From contig NC_079888.1 of the NCBI RefSeq assembly GCF_029227915.1, forward strand, positions 18,328,001 to 18,392,000: a DNA stretch of 64,000 nt, read 5' to 3'. Source of the DNA: Hydractinia symbiolongicarpus. Taxonomy: Eukaryota; Cnidaria; Hydrozoa; Anthoathecata; Hydractiniidae. Below, piece after piece: positions 45,901 to 56,439 of this stretch (the first letter of the stretch is position 1; every line of letters begins with the position of its first letter). The translations under genes were made by a program, and so were the position numbers. The notes under the pieces were generated by a model, which saw nothing but the letters and a program-made list of their open reading frames with translations, was not told the origin of the DNA and made no database searches.

Positions 45901-48900
45901 CACCGAACGAGGGTGTGTCGAAGCCGGGTCCTTTTACATCACCGCCAATTCCACCACCAAGTGACGGCACATCAACGTCTGGTCCTTCGATTCCACCTCC
46001 AACTCCTCCACCGAACGAGGGTGTGTTGAAGGCCGGTCCTTTTACATCCCCACCAATTCCACCACCAAGAGACGGCACATCAACGTCTGGTCCTTTGATT
46101 CCACCTCCAACTCCTCCACCGAACGAGGGAGTGTCGAAGCCCGGTCCTTTTACATCACCACCAATTCCACCACCAAGTGACGGCACATCAACGTCTGGTC
46201 CTTTAATTCCACCTCCAATTCCTCCACCGAACGAGGGTGTGTCAAAGTCCGGTACTTTTACATCACCGCCAATTCCACCACCAAGTGACGGCACATCACT
46301 GTGTGGTCCTTTGATTCCACCTCCAATTCCTCCACCGAACGAGGGTGTGTTGAAGCCGGGTCCTTTTACATCACCGCCAATTCCACCACCAAGTGACGGC
46401 ACATCAATGTCTGGACCTTTGATTCCACCTCCAATTCCTCCACCAAACGAGGGTGTGTCGAAGCCAGGTCCTTTTACATCACCGCCAATTCCACCACCAA
46501 GTGACGGCACATCACCGTCTGGACCTTTGATTCCACCTCCAATTCCTCCACCGAACGAGGGTGTGTCGAAGCCCGGTCCTTTTACATCACCGCCAATTCC
46601 ACCACCAAGTGACGGCACATCAATGTCTGGTCCTTTGATTGCACCTCCAATTCCTCCACCAAACGAGGGTGTGTTGAAGCTTGGCCCTTTTACATCACCG
46701 CCAATTCCACCACTAAGAGACGGCACATCAACGTCTGGTCCTTTGATTCCACCTTTAATTCCTCCACCGAACGAGGGTGTGTCAAAGCCCGGTCCTTTTA
46801 CATCACCGCCAATTCCACCACCAAGTGACGGCACATCAACGTCTGGAGCTTTGATTCCACCTCCAATTCCTGCACAGAACGAAGGTGTGTCGAAGCCGGG
46901 TCCTTTTACATCACCACCAATTCCACCACCAAGTGATGGCACATCAACATCTGGACCTTTCGTTGCACCTCCAACTCCTCCACCGAACGAGGGTGTGTCA
47001 AAGCCGGGTCCTTTCACATCACCGCCAATTCCACCACCAAGTGACGGCACATCAACGTCAGGACCTTTAATTCCACCTCCAATTCCTCCACCGAACGAGG
47101 GTGTGTCGAAGCCGGGTCCTTTTACATCACCGCCAATTCCACCACCAAGTGACGGCACATCAACGTCTGGTCCTTTGATTCCACCTCCAACTCCTCCACC
47201 GAACGAGGGTGTGTTGAAGGCCGGTCCTTTTACATCACCACCAATTTCACCACCAAGAGACGGCACATCAACGTCTGGTCCTTTGATTCCACCTCCAACT
47301 CCTCCACCGAACGAGGGAGTGTCGAAGCCCGGTCCTTTTACATCACCACCAATTCCACCACCAAGTGACGGCATATCAACGTCTGGTCCTTTAATTCCAC
47401 CTCCAATTCCTCCACCGAACGAGGGTGTGTCAAAGTCCGGTACTTTTACATCACCGCCAATTCCACCACCAAGTGACGGCACATCACTGTGTGGTCCTTT
47501 GATTCCACCTCCAATTCCTCCACCGAAAGAGGGTGTGTTGAAGCTTGGCCCTTTTACATCACCGCCAATTCCACCACCAAGTGACGGCACATCAACGTCT
47601 GGACCTTTGATTCCACCTCCAATTCCTCCACCAAACGAGGGTGTGTTGAAGCCGGGTCCTTTTACATCACCGCCAATTCCACCACCAAGTGACGGCACAT
47701 CACCGTCTGGACCTTTGATTCCACCTCCAATTCCTCCACCGAACGTGGGTGTGTCGAAGCCCGGTCCTTTTACATCACCGCCAATTCCACCACCAAGTGA
47801 CGGCACATCAACGTCTGGTCCTTTGATTGCACCTCCAATTCCTCCGCCGAACGAGGGTGTGTCGAAGCCTGATTCTTTTACATCAGCGCCAATTCCACCA
47901 CCAATTGACGGCACATCAACGTCTGGTCCTTTGATTCCACCTCCAATTTCTCCACCGAACGAGGGAGTGTCGAAGCCCGGTCCTTTTACATCACCACTAA
48001 TTCCACCACCAAGTGACGGCACATCAACGTCTGGTCCTTTGATTCCACCACCAAATCCTCCACCAAATGAGGGTGTGTCAAATCCTGGTACTTTTACATC
48101 ACCTCCCATCACACCACTAAACGAGGGCACATTGAAGCCTGTATTTGCGTCGATATCAGCTGAAATATCAAATGGCAAAGCTTCTACTTCAGATTCAGTT
48201 TGTGGTGAAATAAATTCATCCATGTCAGGGGTGCATTCAACCTCTGCTTCAATCGTAGGTGCAATTATCTCTCCTAAAAAACAAAAGGGTCTAACTCTGG
48301 AATGTTATAGTAAAATGAAGTTCTTGTTTAATTTTGATTTAAATGTTGGGCTGTTGAATGTTTAAGAGAGTTGGGAGAGGTTAATAATACTAATAATTGA
48401 AAACAAGCTAGATTTAGATTGTAATTTTCACCCAAGTGAGCGAAGTTTTTCAGATTTTGCAGGTGAAACAGGCAACACACCTGCTGCAATAGTCTTGATG
48501 ATGACATTCTCTTTAGTAAATTATTAATGTAATCCCTTACGAAAACATAAAATGGGAAAAAATAAGGGATGGGTATGCTTTATTTTGTCCGTCTGAAAGT
48601 TTTGCTTTGCGTGTCCCCTATAGGACATTGTAAGAAAATTAATTTTTCAAACTATTTAAATTTCGCGAATAATCATTGTGGGTGATGTTAATCTCTAAAA
48701 ATAGCGTAATGCTATTAAGTTCGTATACAAAAACAAATTTGCTTTTACATAATTTCTTAAATTAGACAAAATCTAAAAACTGACAAATTTAGAACCATTA
48801 CTTTTATATTGAAAAAGTAACATCATTTTTTTATGCATAAAGTGGGCTTATTTGGCAAAATATAGGCAACCCTAGCATACGTTTAAAACATGATTGCTCT

Positions 48901-51900
48901 AATGTTATTAGTAATCAAGCCAAGAATTTAAAAAAAAATAGTGGTTAAACACTCGGAAATGTTCTCCAATTTAGCAACAGACAGAAGTCAATCGCACCTT
49001 CAACTTCAGGAAGTGTTAAACTAGGACAATCAGGTGATGATTCTTGTTCAGGTAAGTCCATAACACCCGAGATTAATTCCTCCATGTCGTCTTCTTTTTG
49101 ACCAGATAATGCATTTCCCTGCAAGAAAAATTGTGTTTTTTTATTATCAAAAATGTCATTAAATAAAAATTAGAAATGAACTTATTATTGTCAATTAATC
49201 CAGTGTTAAAACTACTACAAAACTGAACCTTAATATCAAAATTTGTATCTAGATCAGGGATTTCAGGGATTTCGACATCACCCATTCTTTGTTCTGATGC
49301 TTCATCTTCCACAATTGCTGCCTTTGGCAATAATGGTGCAGCAGTTTTAGCTGATACATCACTGGACACATCGACTGTGGGTGCTTCAATCTGAAGGTTG
49401 ATGGGTGTACCAACAGTAATAGCGCCTTTTACGTTTCCTGAAGCAGCAAAATCTTTGCCAACTTTCTTTTTCTTTGTTTTTTTCTAAACAAAAATTCTTG
49501 TGAGTGATCATTATTATACTACTAGTCGATAAGGCACGTGGAAAAATCCACTTAGATAGAAGAAAAATAGAAGACATCTGTCATTTAAATTTTGATGACA
49601 TCAGCACAATATCGACAGTCGCAACACTGACAGTCACAACACCAACAGTCACAACACTAACAGTCACAACACTGACAGTGACAACAGATTGATTTTACAT
49701 AGACCTGAAATTAGATTGGAAACTACAAAGAAATTTTGTGTTTACAAGTATGGTGCCATAGCTTTATCCAAGGTAAAATCGTGTATGTGGACAGTGAAGT
49801 GAAATCAACATTATAAGGACTGCCCGAGGCAACAATGAAATTTTAGACCTTCTTGCAACTATTAAAAATTGTGCTCCAGAAAGATACTTAAGGAATCTTT
49901 GCAGGAAGCACAGACTACCAAAAGATGTCAGGGCAATTTTTAATTTTGGAACTTTTGCGGAGAGTAACAGAGCCCATTTCCTCATTAAATAGGCAAATAT
50001 AAGGGACGGAGGAGAGTGTGTAGGATTTTCGCATGTATACATCAATTTTAAATTTTCATCAATTTAAGAAACTTGGTTACCGAGTAGTTTAATCTAGTTA
50101 TTTTCACGTAAATTCTGATTCAGGGAGTCAATACGGCAATGGAGTACTTTTGTTTTTTTTAAGGATCTCCTAAAGGGGACTTCCAGAAGACTAAGTTAGC
50201 TTCAACCACGTGATACATAGCTCACTTTTACTAATATCACATGACTTTTTCTCGGATAACATACCGCCTTACACCCAAACGTCTGTTAATCTAAGCTATA
50301 TCACCACTGACGGAAGGGCTTTTTCAAGAAAACGAAGAAAGGGTATGTTTAGTTAGTATATCACTATTTTTTACATTTATTGAACCCATTTTTATTCTCA
50401 CTCACACCTAAAGCTAGCTAGCTTAAAACTGCAGATTTATATGGTATAATAATGGAACTTAGATAGCATATAGCTAGCTACTGTTAGAGTACAAACAAAC
50501 AGTGCAATATAGCTAATCAAACTAGCTACAAGGCAAGCATAAAATTAACTACCTAGATGGGATAAAACTACTTATGTGGCTAGCAATAAATTGCTATTTT
50601 TGCTGGCATAAAATTAGCAACATAGCATAGAAAAATCCTTTGGGACAGATTTTCTACCTATCCTCTCTAGCTATTATACATATATACTACACAGTGAGAT
50701 AATTCTACTCTGTAGGAATGTCCCACCGTACAGCTTGTTCTAGCTACAATCGTCCACAAAGTGTGTTTTGCAGATATTACATTCTGTTTTCACTCGTGAT
50801 CAATGCTTATGTACAGGTATGTCACGTGTAATTGTTTACGTTGCTTAGCCACAAAAGGGCAGTTCTTAACATTAAGGGGGAATAGTGAGCCATACTTTTG
50901 TGGACGATTGTAGCTAGCTATATATATTGTACTGAGCATAATACGCCAGTGCGACTCAAGTTATAGAAGTGATTTCATTATATAAATATATATATGTCAA
51001 GAAATTTTTACAACATCAACATTTTTTATTACTGAGGATTTTTAAATTCTGAATAGCATTCTCGTTCAAGCGTCAACATGTATTGAAATCTCCAAATGTA
51101 TTCATTAATTTCACGATATGTACACAAAATGTCAAAATAATTCTGTTTTTGTAACTTGACCTGATCTTTACACCAATGCGGCTCTAACGACGTTTTGCAA
51201 AATAAACATATACTGCTGTTTGATTTTTAACTGGACATTGTAACAACAGGCTGTTTCCACTGTGTTTTTTTAAACCGAAGTTGCAAAGAAGGTTTTTTGG
51301 AAAATGTGTGTCGCCTATCGATGTCACAATTAATTTTATATCTTTTACAGAAACTTTTCCCATAAAATATTGCAGTTTTTTTGTTTTTTTTGCTTTCAAA
51401 GGGTAAAAACAGGTTATAAACTGTAATTTTTTTATTTTTAAATGTTACAAAATTTTCTACAAAGTAAAATTGTTTTAGGTGCGTAGGATAACAGGTTGTT
51501 AACTGTCTGTTTGGAAATAAGTATTATGCCGAAACAATAATGCGAAACAGTATATACCTGTACAAATCACTAAGCTGTGTTAAGTGTTAAGAACAAGCTG
51601 TTACCTAATTCGCTAAGATCGGCACAACATATAAACTGTGTTTTTAGTTATTATTTGAAAAATATATTACACCTGAAACATCTTACTGTTGTGTGTGCTT
51701 CACATAATTTATGATATGCTGCATACTTGTACTAAAGTGCTCCACATGAATGTGTGGCACGGTTTACAAAACTTATAAATCGGTCTACAACAGACGTTTA
51801 CCACAGAGTGTTACAGTTACTTGTGACTAAACCAGACATTTCAACGCCAGGCCCCCCTGTCTAGTTGGTAAAAAGGCTATGTGAGCATATATAAGATCCA

Positions 51901-54900
51901 CAGGCTATGATACTTTCTTGCCTTTCTCATGAACTTCTCTGATTATTCTTGACTTTTTAATGTTGTTGTCATTGGAACCAGGTTAATTTTTAATCTCAGA
52001 TTTATCAAAAAATGTTTTTTTCGGCATTATGATTGTTTAAATACTTGTATTGCCACATAATTCTGCTAACATGATTCACTGTATATTGACCTGATATAAA
52101 TTGAGAACTTTTTTTTGAGCTATTGAATTTGAAATATTTGCAAATCAATATGTTCTATACTCCTGGCCTAATCTAAGACATGATGAGCATACACATCTTT
52201 GAGTTGTAGGAGGGAGATTTTCTATTAAGGTGCCTGCCCCTGCCTTGCCTGCCCCTGGTTTGACAGCAATGACCTTTCCTTTACCTACTCTTCCTACTTG
52301 TGCCTGCCTTATATGGCCTTGCCTGTGCATCCCATGCCTTGCCTACCCCAGCCTTGTTGATTCCTCTTCCTGTTTCCTTGCCTGCCTTTGCCTTGCCCTT
52401 TCCCTGCCGTGTTTAATGCCTTTGCCTTAGCAACCTCTCCACAACACTTTCTATATTGATACTTTAGGAAAATGCTGCCTAATGACATCCTTATTTGCGA
52501 CATTAATACCACTAATCCTTAAAATTAAAGTGAAAGGGGGCACGTTAACTTGAAGACTAAAGGTGGCGATATGAAATCCATTTTTTGCAGATGCTAAGTT
52601 TCAAATAAAATGTTTACAGTGCCGATCGCGAGTAACTATACATAAGTATACGAGTATGGGTACATTAAATGACAAGTACAATGCAAGACGAGTACGAGTA
52701 AGCGGCGAGTATACTACTCTGTACCCTTGAGTCTGGCCTCTTGCACCTGCAAGTACAATAAGTGAATGATTTGTGAGTAGTGTTCGAGTATAAGATAAAA
52801 AACGGGAATTTGTTGTAGCATAATTTTTATCGATAGCTCACATTTGTCTGTTACCTTAGGCATTGTGAAAACTTTTACTTCCTTTTCGCGTCGTAAGATA
52901 TACCATTTTACTTTACATTAATTTTTTTTATGTTGGAACAAATTCTCTTTAGTTTACATAAAAATGTATACATTTCTGTAATGGCTTTTTATAACTTTAC
53001 AATTTTACAGGAAAGATTAAATTTCAAATGAGCGATGCGAAAACACTCTTTGCATAGGACTTATGCAGTTAAGAATTTAAAAAAATAATAAACTTTCTAT
53101 GAATACATGTAAACAGGAATAATATTGGAATTATACTCAGGAAGTTGTGAAGACAAAAACCAAGCTTTAATAAATAATGCTAAATGTTTAAATCATTCAG
53201 TAAAGAAGAAGAAAAATGTTCTAAAATAGCTTTGCAGGTGAACATTGAAATTTTCGAGACGATGTGTAATTTTCTTTTGTGGGATAGTTCACATGCCTGG
53301 ATACCATTGGCGCTTGGAAATGGAAATAAAGTTTTTGTTGTTTAGTAAGACAATGTTAAAAAATTAAAAATTCTGGAAGAAAGCGCTGTAAATTTTCCAC
53401 TTTGCATCAGAGTATGAAGATTATACAAAAGCTATTTTAAATAAGATCACTGAAAAAGAGAACATCGTTGAGCTATCGTTCAATAAGGAGGAATTGGTAG
53501 AAAATTTGCAGAAAAAAATTGTATTTTTATGTTTTTTAGGCTTTTATATATTATAAAAACGTCACCAAATTAAAATTTTAATTAGAGTCATGAAATTACC
53601 AGTCTTTAAATTAACACTGGATTAAATAAACGGTCATTAAATTAAATCAACAGAATTTTGAAAAACTGCCCTAATTTGATGACTCGTTAATTTCATGGAA
53701 TAAGGTACGAAAAGGAAAATAAAAAACAAACACTTTTGATATTATTAACTCAAAAGTTACATATTTACCTAAAGTTTTCTTTGGGATGTTAATTTTTCTT
53801 ATAGACATTCCGTCTTGTGGTTCGCATTTGTTTGTCATTTTACATTTTCTTTTAGGGGAATTGCTGTTTTGTAGGTAACAAGCACTGTTTAGTACAGGTA
53901 CATTCCTTGAAAAAACAGCTGATTTATTTTTGGCTTTGCCCTTATATAATCGCATAAGATCTGTAAAGTCAACAAAATCTTAATTGAGCACAATTTTTGT
54001 TCATCGTCTGTTTCAACAAGTAAGCAGGTTCAAAAATAGTGTGTAATTTTGAGTCACCTGTAGAAATAATTACCTATGGGGTTAAGGATAAACATTGATA
54101 TGAGGGCTGCATTCTATCAATTAAAATAAAGACAAATATGGCCTCTATGTGGGGAAATGGTTGGTGTAACCCACAGAACTCACAGACAGAGTTCACAGCA
54201 GTACAAGAATGACCCCTATATCCCAACTTTCTCTCATAACTACGTGCTATGAAGATAATAGAAGTTAGACAACGATGTGGCAAACTAAAAATGCCACAAT
54301 TAATCTGTGTCATTGAAAAATGGAGCACAATACCTTTTCATCGCTTTCATCTTCGCTGGATGATGAGGACGAGGACGACGATGACGATGAAGATGAAGAA
54401 CCATCCAAAAAATCACCAACTTTCTCAAAGAAACCTTTCTTCTTCTTCTTCTTTTTATCCTTCTTGTCTTTTTTATCTTTTTTAGGCTTTTTATTTTCCT
54501 TTCCTTCACGTTTTATACCTGCTGATAATGTTGTGGTAGTATCTGTGTTTGCGTCCAATTCAACAACAGGAAGTGATTCCACATTAGCTAAATTAAAGTT
54601 GTGATAAGTATAAAAAATGTCCTTGCAACCAAATAATTCTCAAAAACCTTTCTACAAATGGGCTTTAGACATGTTGCCAAAGTGCATTGGCAACATGTCT
54701 AAAGATTTGCTAGCAATTCCAATTGATTGATTTTAAATTTTTGTCCAGCTACAAAATTTACGAACCTGCAAAAATCGGAGCATTTATTCTTTCTTCTTGT
54801 AATGAATCCTCTTGAACAAGTTCCTTGTTTTGTGAGGCTGTAATGTCAACCTACAGAAAAGATAAATCTTACTAAACTCCAAGTTTATCAATCTTAAAAA

Positions 54901-56439
54901 ATCAATTTAACACACATAGCAGAGTATGGTTATTATTACAATTATAGCCTCTTTAGTTCCTGGAATCAACAAGGGTCAATAAAAGATCTCAACCCTATTC
55001 TCATGCTAATGCTGAACAAAAAGGATCAATTTACACTTTATAGTTTTTCCCAGACTTGTCAGAAACTGAATGCTACTGCCTGATTGCCAGTTTGGTTATT
55101 TATTTGTTATATGTTTATGTGTTTGTACCTTTTCCCAAAATTTTGCATAAACATATATCAAATTAACTACCATTAAATGCTCCCTCCAATAAATGCCCAC
55201 CCTAGAAACAAAACATTTATTTGAAATTTTGAAAAAGTGACACAACTTTAAAATGAAATTTTACGATTACGACAAATAGTATTAGGCAGAGCACAAGCCC
55301 CATTTAAATTGCTCTTCCTGGCAAGCTGACTCAAAAGGGCTTAAAAAATAATGCACTTACTGGTGGACCTAAACTTTGCTAAACATGCATAAAAAAGGTT
55401 AAATTACCAGTCCACTTCAAACTTTATTTTCAGGTAAAGGCATCTTAGATTTGAAATTAAGATAACTTTCTTTTTAACCACACCTATGGTCTGCAATTTT
55501 TGTCTGTCAATTTTTCTTGTATATATATCTAGCTATACCTTTTCTTTGTAATACTTTTTAATTATACTTTTGCTTATATACTAAATAAGCAAAAGAATAA
55601 TTTTTTTGGCTCTCCAATTTTGTTTTGCATATTTTGTTGATAAGAACACCTGCTGAAGTCACATGGAGTTTTCCATGTGAGGAAACAATAAGTCCTGTAC
55701 AACTGCTATCGTTTTGTAGATGCTGGACTTTAGAATGACCACTTCTCCAATGAAAAAAACGTGGTTCTTGTTTAACTATGTATTTACACACAAGCCAAAG
55801 TATTCAGTATATCGCATTTATCTTACCTTATATTAATGATCCACATATTAAAAACGGCCATAAGAGTCGAATTCAAGAACTAGCTAGGTAGTAGAGCAGA
55901 AAAAAAACGACACTCCTTGCTATTTTCAGCGCAAGTTTTAAAAATTTCATGCGACGTTACACCAGACCAATCAATTCCACATAGCTCAGGTGCAGGCAGT
56001 TTCGTTCCTAAGGTCCTACATGTTTTTCTATTTAGGGAACGTGATTTTAAGGAACACGGTACCGAGATTGTGAGCTTTCTAAGAGCTCCTGAAATATTGC
56101 AAAATTGGAACAGCCTGCCGGCCTGTCGTTGAAAAAGTTTTTGAGAGTAAAAAGAAGTAGAGGCCACGGCCTACAAATTTTCAGAAAACTTAAAAATTCT
56201 AAGCCAAAGCCACGGTATGTTTCATTAAATTAAAAAAAACGTTTATTTGCAAAAACTCTTCCTGATTGACCCTGCACGAAAAAACCTCCTGAGCAATAAA
56301 TGCGGGCCATGAAAGGCTAAAGTTACAACTGCAAACAAGTAAAACAAGCCGAACACGAATTTGGGTAAATACTTACTGAAGCAGAAGCTTGACTGTCCAT
56401 CGTGAAAGTACCTGTCGAGTCGTCCAAGGTAGGTGCGGC
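30961..56439 (-). CDS. AHNAK/desmoyokin-like giant repeat scaffold protein
   Basis: Minus-strand exons in transcript order: 56439-56377, 54850-54766, 54587-54334, 49483-49229, 49118-48998, 48273-31666, 31322-31063, 30978-30961. All junctions are GT-AG and in phase: 17,664 nt, about 5,887 residues plus any upstream part. Seen: acidic and Lys/Ser-rich N-terminal exons, about 45 copies of a 36-residue repeat, about 25 copies of a roughly 124-residue repeat, a Ser/Asp/Lys-rich C-terminal part and an Ala/Ser-rich tail. Motifs such as KGPDVDVPSL, FKMPHVNFPSFG and VKVPDADLKGPDV closely resemble AHNAK repeats. AHNAK likewise packs most of a roughly 5,900-residue protein into one huge exon. AHNAK proteins scaffold membrane and cytoskeleton; that role here is inferred. 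No PDZ domain, signal peptide or membrane helix was seen. Homology versus convergence is open. Confidence 0.88.
31063..31322 (-). CDS. Scaffold gene penultimate exon, Ala/Ser repeats
   Basis: Acceptor TGTTTTTATTTAG, phase 1 in, GAG before GTAATT, phase 0 out. Begins GTSGFGAGLQSDVSV and contains a short internal repeat (AEASAKAS, SEASVKAS, AEASAKLS), ending GGFKANVGGKAFE. Probably disordered or coiled. Confidence 0.85.
31666..48273 (-). CDS. Scaffold gene giant exon, 16.6 kb without interruption
   Basis: Acceptor TTTTGTTTTTTAG at 48274 and donor GTGAGT at 31665 bound 16,608 nt with no stop. The reading frame continues upstream of the apparent ATG at 48223 (EIIAPTIEAEVECTPD), so that ATG is internal. 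Layout in protein order: unique acidic start, 36-residue repeats (48170-43225), an SKNQKSRGSFKLGF linker, 124-residue repeats (about 43000-33500), then a C-terminal section with three KKRRxSxSSSSSSDD blocks and a DRFGGLFKKPKHSSESED module. Composition (Gly, Asp, Lys, Val, Pro) implies an extended, non-globular chain. Confidence 0.95.
33500..43000 (-). repeat. About 25 coding copies of a 372-384-bp (about 124-residue) repeat
   Basis: A unit runs: GGGIGLGFGRRGSHSSS, D run, K run, GGFGFNMPSVNLPSFGG, a DGPDVDFDGKGKIDVGGG core, TPDAKASLDAPDIDVKAGG, SLPDADLKLEGDVKVPDADL, KGPDV. Higher-order periods are clear. The same segments recur at 33565, 34705 and 35845 (1,140 bp, three units) and at 35845, 37360, 38875 and 40390 (1,515 bp, four units), nearly unchanged. 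The oldest-looking, most diverged units are at 41.2-43.0 kb. Confidence 0.95.
43225..48170 (-). repeat. About 45 coding copies of a 108-bp (36-residue) repeat
   Basis: Each unit has two 18-residue halves: GGGIGGDVKGPGFDTPSF and GGGIGGGIKGPDVDVPSL. The halves are related, so the 36-mer arose by doubling of an 18-mer. Variant units recur at multiples of 108 bp. GTGTTGAAGGCCGG occurs near 44509, 46021 and 47209. AAGCCTGATTCTTTTACATC occurs near 44953 and 47869. These mark block duplications of 11, 14 and 27 units. Confidence 0.95.
48998..49118 (-). CDS. Scaffold gene exon, acidic
   Basis: Acceptor TTCTTGCAG, 40 codons plus one base (GNALSGQKEDDMEEL to CPSLTLPEVE), donor GTGCGA. Joins the giant exon as GGA (Gly). 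Strongly acidic. Confidence 0.8.
49229..49483 (-). CDS. Scaffold gene exon, Lys-rich start and acidic body
   Basis: Acceptor TTTTGTTTAG, 85 codons from KKTKKKKVGKDFAASG to DLDTNFDIK, donor GTTCAG, phase 0 both sides. The motif IEAPTVDVSSDVSAK already resembles the later repeats. Confidence 0.8.
49522..49690 (-). mobile_element. Helitron-like remnant carrying a 15-bp minisatellite
   Basis: On the minus strand AGTGGATTTTTCCACGTG, then TATCGACTAG before T (plus 49522-49525). To its right, at 49614-49688, about five copies of a 15-bp unit (CACAACACTGACAGT). It sits within 40 bases of the scaffold exon acceptor at 49484. Confidence 0.5.
49798..49992 (+). pseudogene. Coding fossil of unknown family inside scaffold intron
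   Basis: About 64 open plus-strand codons, from SEINIIRTARGNNEILDLL through NCAPERYLRNLCRKHRLPKD to ESNRAHFLIK and TAG at 990-992 of the 49-kb block. The residue mix (Cys, Arg, Leu, aromatic) looks like genuine protein. A preceding piece, KKFCVYKYGAIALSK at about 49720-49765, is in another frame. No start or splice sites fit, and it opposes the host gene, so a decayed transposon protein is the likeliest explanation. Confidence 0.4.
50740..50917. mobile_element. 178-bp MITE with 21-bp perfect inverted ends and TA flanks
   Basis: The left end at 50740-50760 contains GCTACAATCGTCCACAAA. Its exact reverse complement is at 50897-50917. TA lies at both outer borders, fitting a Tc1/mariner-type target duplication. 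No ORF. Confidence 0.7.
51190..51864 (+). mobile_element. Second copy of the long Helitron-like unit
   Basis: Parallels 13560-14331: TGTGTGTGCTTCA, GCTCCACATGAATGTGTGGC, ACAGAGTGTTACAG, ACTTGTGACT, AACGCCAGG, ending CTAG at 51861-51864 before T. Older or more diverged than the intron-1 copy. Confidence 0.5.
52231..52440. repeat. Degenerate CCTTGCCTGCC minisatellite
   Basis: Irregular pyrimidine-rich repeats of CTTGCCTGCC in a scaffold intron. Open frames on both strands here reflect the repeat. Confidence 0.65.
52500..54333. other. Scaffold intron sequence
   Basis: 52620-52740 has scattered ACGAGTA-type motifs. 53769-53960 (minus) is an open segment with good acceptor and donor, but its phase (1 in, 1 out) fits no neighbouring intron. 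Nothing else recognised. Confidence 0.4.
54334..54587 (-). CDS. Scaffold gene exon with Lys tract and poly-Ser tract
   Basis: Acceptor TTTAATTTAG, 84 codons, donor GTATTG in phase 0. A Lys-rich segment (about 54430-54490) precedes GFFEKVGDFLDG, then 15 consecutive Ser and EDESDE. The GFFEKVGDFLDG stretch could be a short amphipathic helix. Ser followed by acidic residues is a typical casein kinase 2 substrate pattern. The plus-strand frames here are shadows. Confidence 0.82.
54664..54703. repeat. Perfect 17-bp hairpin in a 178-bp intron
   Basis: TTTAGACATGTTGCCAA at 54664-54680 and its exact reverse complement at 54687-54703, loop AGTGCA. It occupies the short scaffold intron between exons 54766-54850 and 54334-54587. 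Confidence 0.85.
54766..54850 (-). CDS. Scaffold gene exon, acidic linker
   Basis: Acceptor TTTCTGTAG, 28 codons plus one base (VDITASQNKELVQED to NAPIFA), donor GTTCGT. Phases match both neighbours. Low complexity, acidic, likely disordered. Confidence 0.75.
54851..56376. other. Scaffold intron, probable dispersed repeat at 55880-56170
   Basis: 55880-56170 is open on both strands (95 and 71 codons), relatively GC-rich and non-AHNAK in composition. No acceptor/donor pair in the right phase was found. It may be a dispersed repeat, class unknown. Confidence 0.35.
56377..56439 (-). CDS. Scaffold gene, first detected exon (start codon candidate)
   Basis: Acceptor TTTGTTTTTAG, 21 codons (AAPTLDDSTGTFTMDSQASAS), donor GTAAGT, phase 0. 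The in-frame ATG at 56400-56398 has A at -3 and G at +4, a good start context. Upstream codons stay open, so a further coding exon is possible. None with phase 0 was found by eye up to 64000. Confidence 0.7.

Noticed and set aside
48223-48225. ATG as start of the giant protein
   Set aside because: The frame continues upstream to a good acceptor at 48274 and joins five earlier exons in phase.
43275-48365. 1,696-codon plus-strand ORF rich in Pro (GPLIPPPIPPPNEGVSKPG)
   Set aside because: Antisense shadow of the 108-bp coding repeats. It lacks splice context of its own, and the minus-strand frame is confirmed by in-phase flanking exons.
53769-53960. 64-codon minus-strand segment with good splice sites (RLYKGKAKNKSAVF)
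   Set aside because: Phase 1 in and out fits no neighbouring scaffold intron, and its composition is unlike the gene. Could be a cassette of something else, but unsupported.
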